DNA of 64,000 nt from Sacculina carcini. Lineage: Eukaryota; Arthropoda; Thecostraca; Sacculinidae. Below, piece after piece: positions 62,395-64,000 of this stretch. The notes under the pieces are model-generated. The model saw only the letters and a program-made list of their open reading frames with translations. It did no database searches and was not told the origin of the DNA. The stretch lies in NCBI GenBank assembly GCA_916048095.2, contig OU696593.1, forward strand, positions 4,704,501-4,768,500, read 5' to 3'. The translations under genes were made by a program, and so were the position numbers. How positions within the stretch are numbered: position 1 is the stretch's first letter; each line of letters starts with the position of its first letter.

Positions 62395-64000
62395 CCAGCA
62401 GGAAGAAAAACAAGACCTGTCAAAAGGCGGATGAGATGTTTAGCAGCCAACGGCCATCTGGAAACCCTCCCCCGTCGGATCGGCAAACAGGATCCTGGCC
62501 GCTGAGTGTCACGTCGCCCGGGGTATAGTGGTGGCGTGACGCAACACTCGTCTTTGGCCTGCGCGTCGAACCCCGACGGGGCCGCTGTTTGGCGCCTCGA
62601 CAAAGGAGAGAATGGTCCGACGCCGGCACGGGTAGCCGGATAGGGCTCAAGAGGGTCAAGGGTGAGGTGCCTGGTGCTCGAGGGGGGTCCCGCCCGGTGC
62701 AGTGTCCGCCGTTTGCAGTGGGGATGCAGCTGCCGGGTCCAGATGGACCGGTGGGGGTCACTGGTCCGGGCCCGGCGCTGTAGCTCCCGCGGACTCGTAC
62801 CGCGCGGAGCTCGCAGCGAGCTCAGGGGTATTCGGTGCCCGTACAGCGCGCACCACCACTGGCGTGGCATCCCACGCTGGCTCTGCCCGTCCCCCCAGTA
62901 GGGCCCCGTGCAGAGGTGGGTGGTCGTGCGCGCAGAGACAAACAAAAAATTAATGGCTTCAAAACCTACAACCACCCCAACTGCTGGTCGTCCATCGGGC
63001 GATCGGCCACGGCCGCCGAAAGGTGGCCGTACTCTGAGAAACGACCAGGACGACACTCGTGTTGTTCCCACTCCGATGGTGTTGGTGTTTGCAAGCACCG
63101 ATGAGAAGACGAAGCTGTCATCCTTGAACCCGTTCCGTCGTCTGGATGGATTCAGGAACATCGGAGACGTGCCTCTCGATGCCAGCCGGCAGAGAGATGG
63201 TTCGTTGATGGTGAAATACGGCACTGAGACGGCAGCAGCCCGCGCGATAAAGGCAACCGCTTTCCGGTATCGCGTGGGTACGGGCGAAAACAAGCGTTGG
63301 GTGAGCACCCCCATCACGGTGTGTGCGCACTCGACATTGAACCACGACAGAGGTGTTCTTTTCTGTCGTGCGCTATAGGGTGTTGATAACGATGAAATTT
63401 GCGACGGTTTGTCATCCCAGATTGTCATCCGTGTGGAGCGCATCGTCCGACGGCGTGAGGGTAGCGAGGTGCCAACGCACTCTTTCTTCCTCACGTTTGA
63501 CGGAGCTGTTCTGCCGGATGACATCAAGATCGGTGACATCCGTCAGCGTATCCGTGTCCGCCCATACGTACCCAACCCAATGCGATGTTACAGGTGCCAA
63601 CGTTTCGGGCATACGAGCTCCCGCTGCAACCGTGCTGAGATCTGCGGACGCTGCTCATCCGAACGGCACACCGCTGCTGATTGCGATAATGAGTATTTCT
63701 GCGTCAATTGCAGGAGCAGCGGTCATGCGTCCTCGTCGCGTGACTGCCCGGAATGGCTCAAAGAAAAGGAGATTCTTGCCATTCGCGCTGCCCAGCGCTG
63801 CAGTTTCGGCGAGGCGCGTGTTGTATATCGCAGCTCGCATCCATCAGGCCCGTCCTATGTCGGCGTAGTCACGAAGTCGGCTCAGCCTCCACAGTCTGTC
63901 GACTCTTTTCTGGAGAAGCTTACTGTTGGAGACTTCTTGAAGCTGGCGGGACGAATGGGCTTGAAGCTGGTTGAACCTGAGGCTGACAAACTTGAGAATG
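62395..64000 (+). mobile_element. LINE (Jockey/I-group), 5' end; runs off the window
   Basis: GC-rich 5' leader (62395-62952) then ORF1 from 62953 to beyond 64000. The sharp rise in GC against the AT-rich surroundings fits a young Jockey/I-type element. The 5' limit lies near the hairpin. Confidence 0.75.
62953..64000 (+). CDS. LINE ORF1, zinc-knuckle gag-like protein, partial
   Basis: Starts MASKPTTTPTAGRPSG and is open in one register to the window end apart from one TAG at 63376. RRM-like part: LSSLNPFRRLDGFRNI, SLMVKYGTETAAARAI, then LTFDGAVLPDDIKIG and RVRPYVPNPMRCYRC. Three CCHC-type knuckles: CYRCQRFGHTSSRC, CGRCSSERHTAADC, CVNCRSSGHASSSRDC, followed by PEWLKEKEILAIRA. This layout is that of Jockey/I-type ORF1 RNA-binding proteins. 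The lone TAG lies where relatives have a DLR-like step before GVxxDEI. Partial at the 3' end. Confidence 0.85.

Noticed and set aside
62358-63539. 393-codon open frame on the minus strand opposite LINE ORF1
   Set aside because: It lies in GC-rich DNA antisense to a frame with clear RRM-like and zinc-knuckle motifs; its own translation has no motif. A shadow.

Overview
This is nuclear DNA of an invertebrate animal. Two host genes are split by GT-AG introns, non-LTR retrotransposons and hAT/pogo DNA transposons are numerous, and (CA)n/(TG)n microsatellites are dense. Nothing bacterial, plastid or mitochondrial is seen. The phylum cannot be fixed from this window.

Two host genes converge. On the + strand, 10126-34776 (possibly to 35296) is an XK-related (XKR4/6/7-type) multi-pass scramblase-family gene of five or six coding exons; every exon junction was resolved and phases agree. 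On the - strand, 55833-39267 is the single invertebrate counterpart of vertebrate PIP4P1/PIP4P2 (TMEM55), a lysosomal membrane protein with a CX5R motif. Its five coding exons join without a phase conflict to give 282 residues. About 4 kb of intergenic DNA (35.3-39.3 kb) separates them.

Most of the rest is mobile and repetitive DNA. 1-10 kb: LINE fragments, a small hAT MITE, a broken Gypsy fossil, a 2.5-kb array built on a GC-rich 15-mer, and a 195-bp triplication that runs to the XKR start codon. 13.5-34 kb (XKR introns 3 and 4): a CR1 LINE with a whole RT frame, a pogo/Tigger deletion derivative, a CR1 ORF1 split by a long-inverted-repeat element coding for a PIN/FEN-like plus CXC protein, and a 6-kb hAT carrying a nearly complete LINE whose ORF1 has PHD-like and CCCH fingers. 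39-56 kb (PIP4P gene): a 2.2-kb, 22-bp satellite filling intron 2, a hAT with a LINE inside it, a decayed Q/Y-rich 21-residue-repeat frame, and hAT and pogo MITEs. 56-64 kb: a tRNA-derived SINE whose tail matches the LINE at 46-49 kb, a CR1 tail, an internally deleted hAT with perfect 8-bp target duplications, a Gypsy LTR-gag fossil, and the 5' part of a LINE with a zinc-knuckle ORF1 that runs off the window end.

The most unusual items are the long-inverted-repeat PIN/CXC element (20145-23534), the Q/Y repeat frame (50107-51732), the SINE/LINE pair sharing a 3' tail, and the satellite that reaches almost to the splice donor of PIP4P exon 2. Identities come from reading motifs; no database search was possible.
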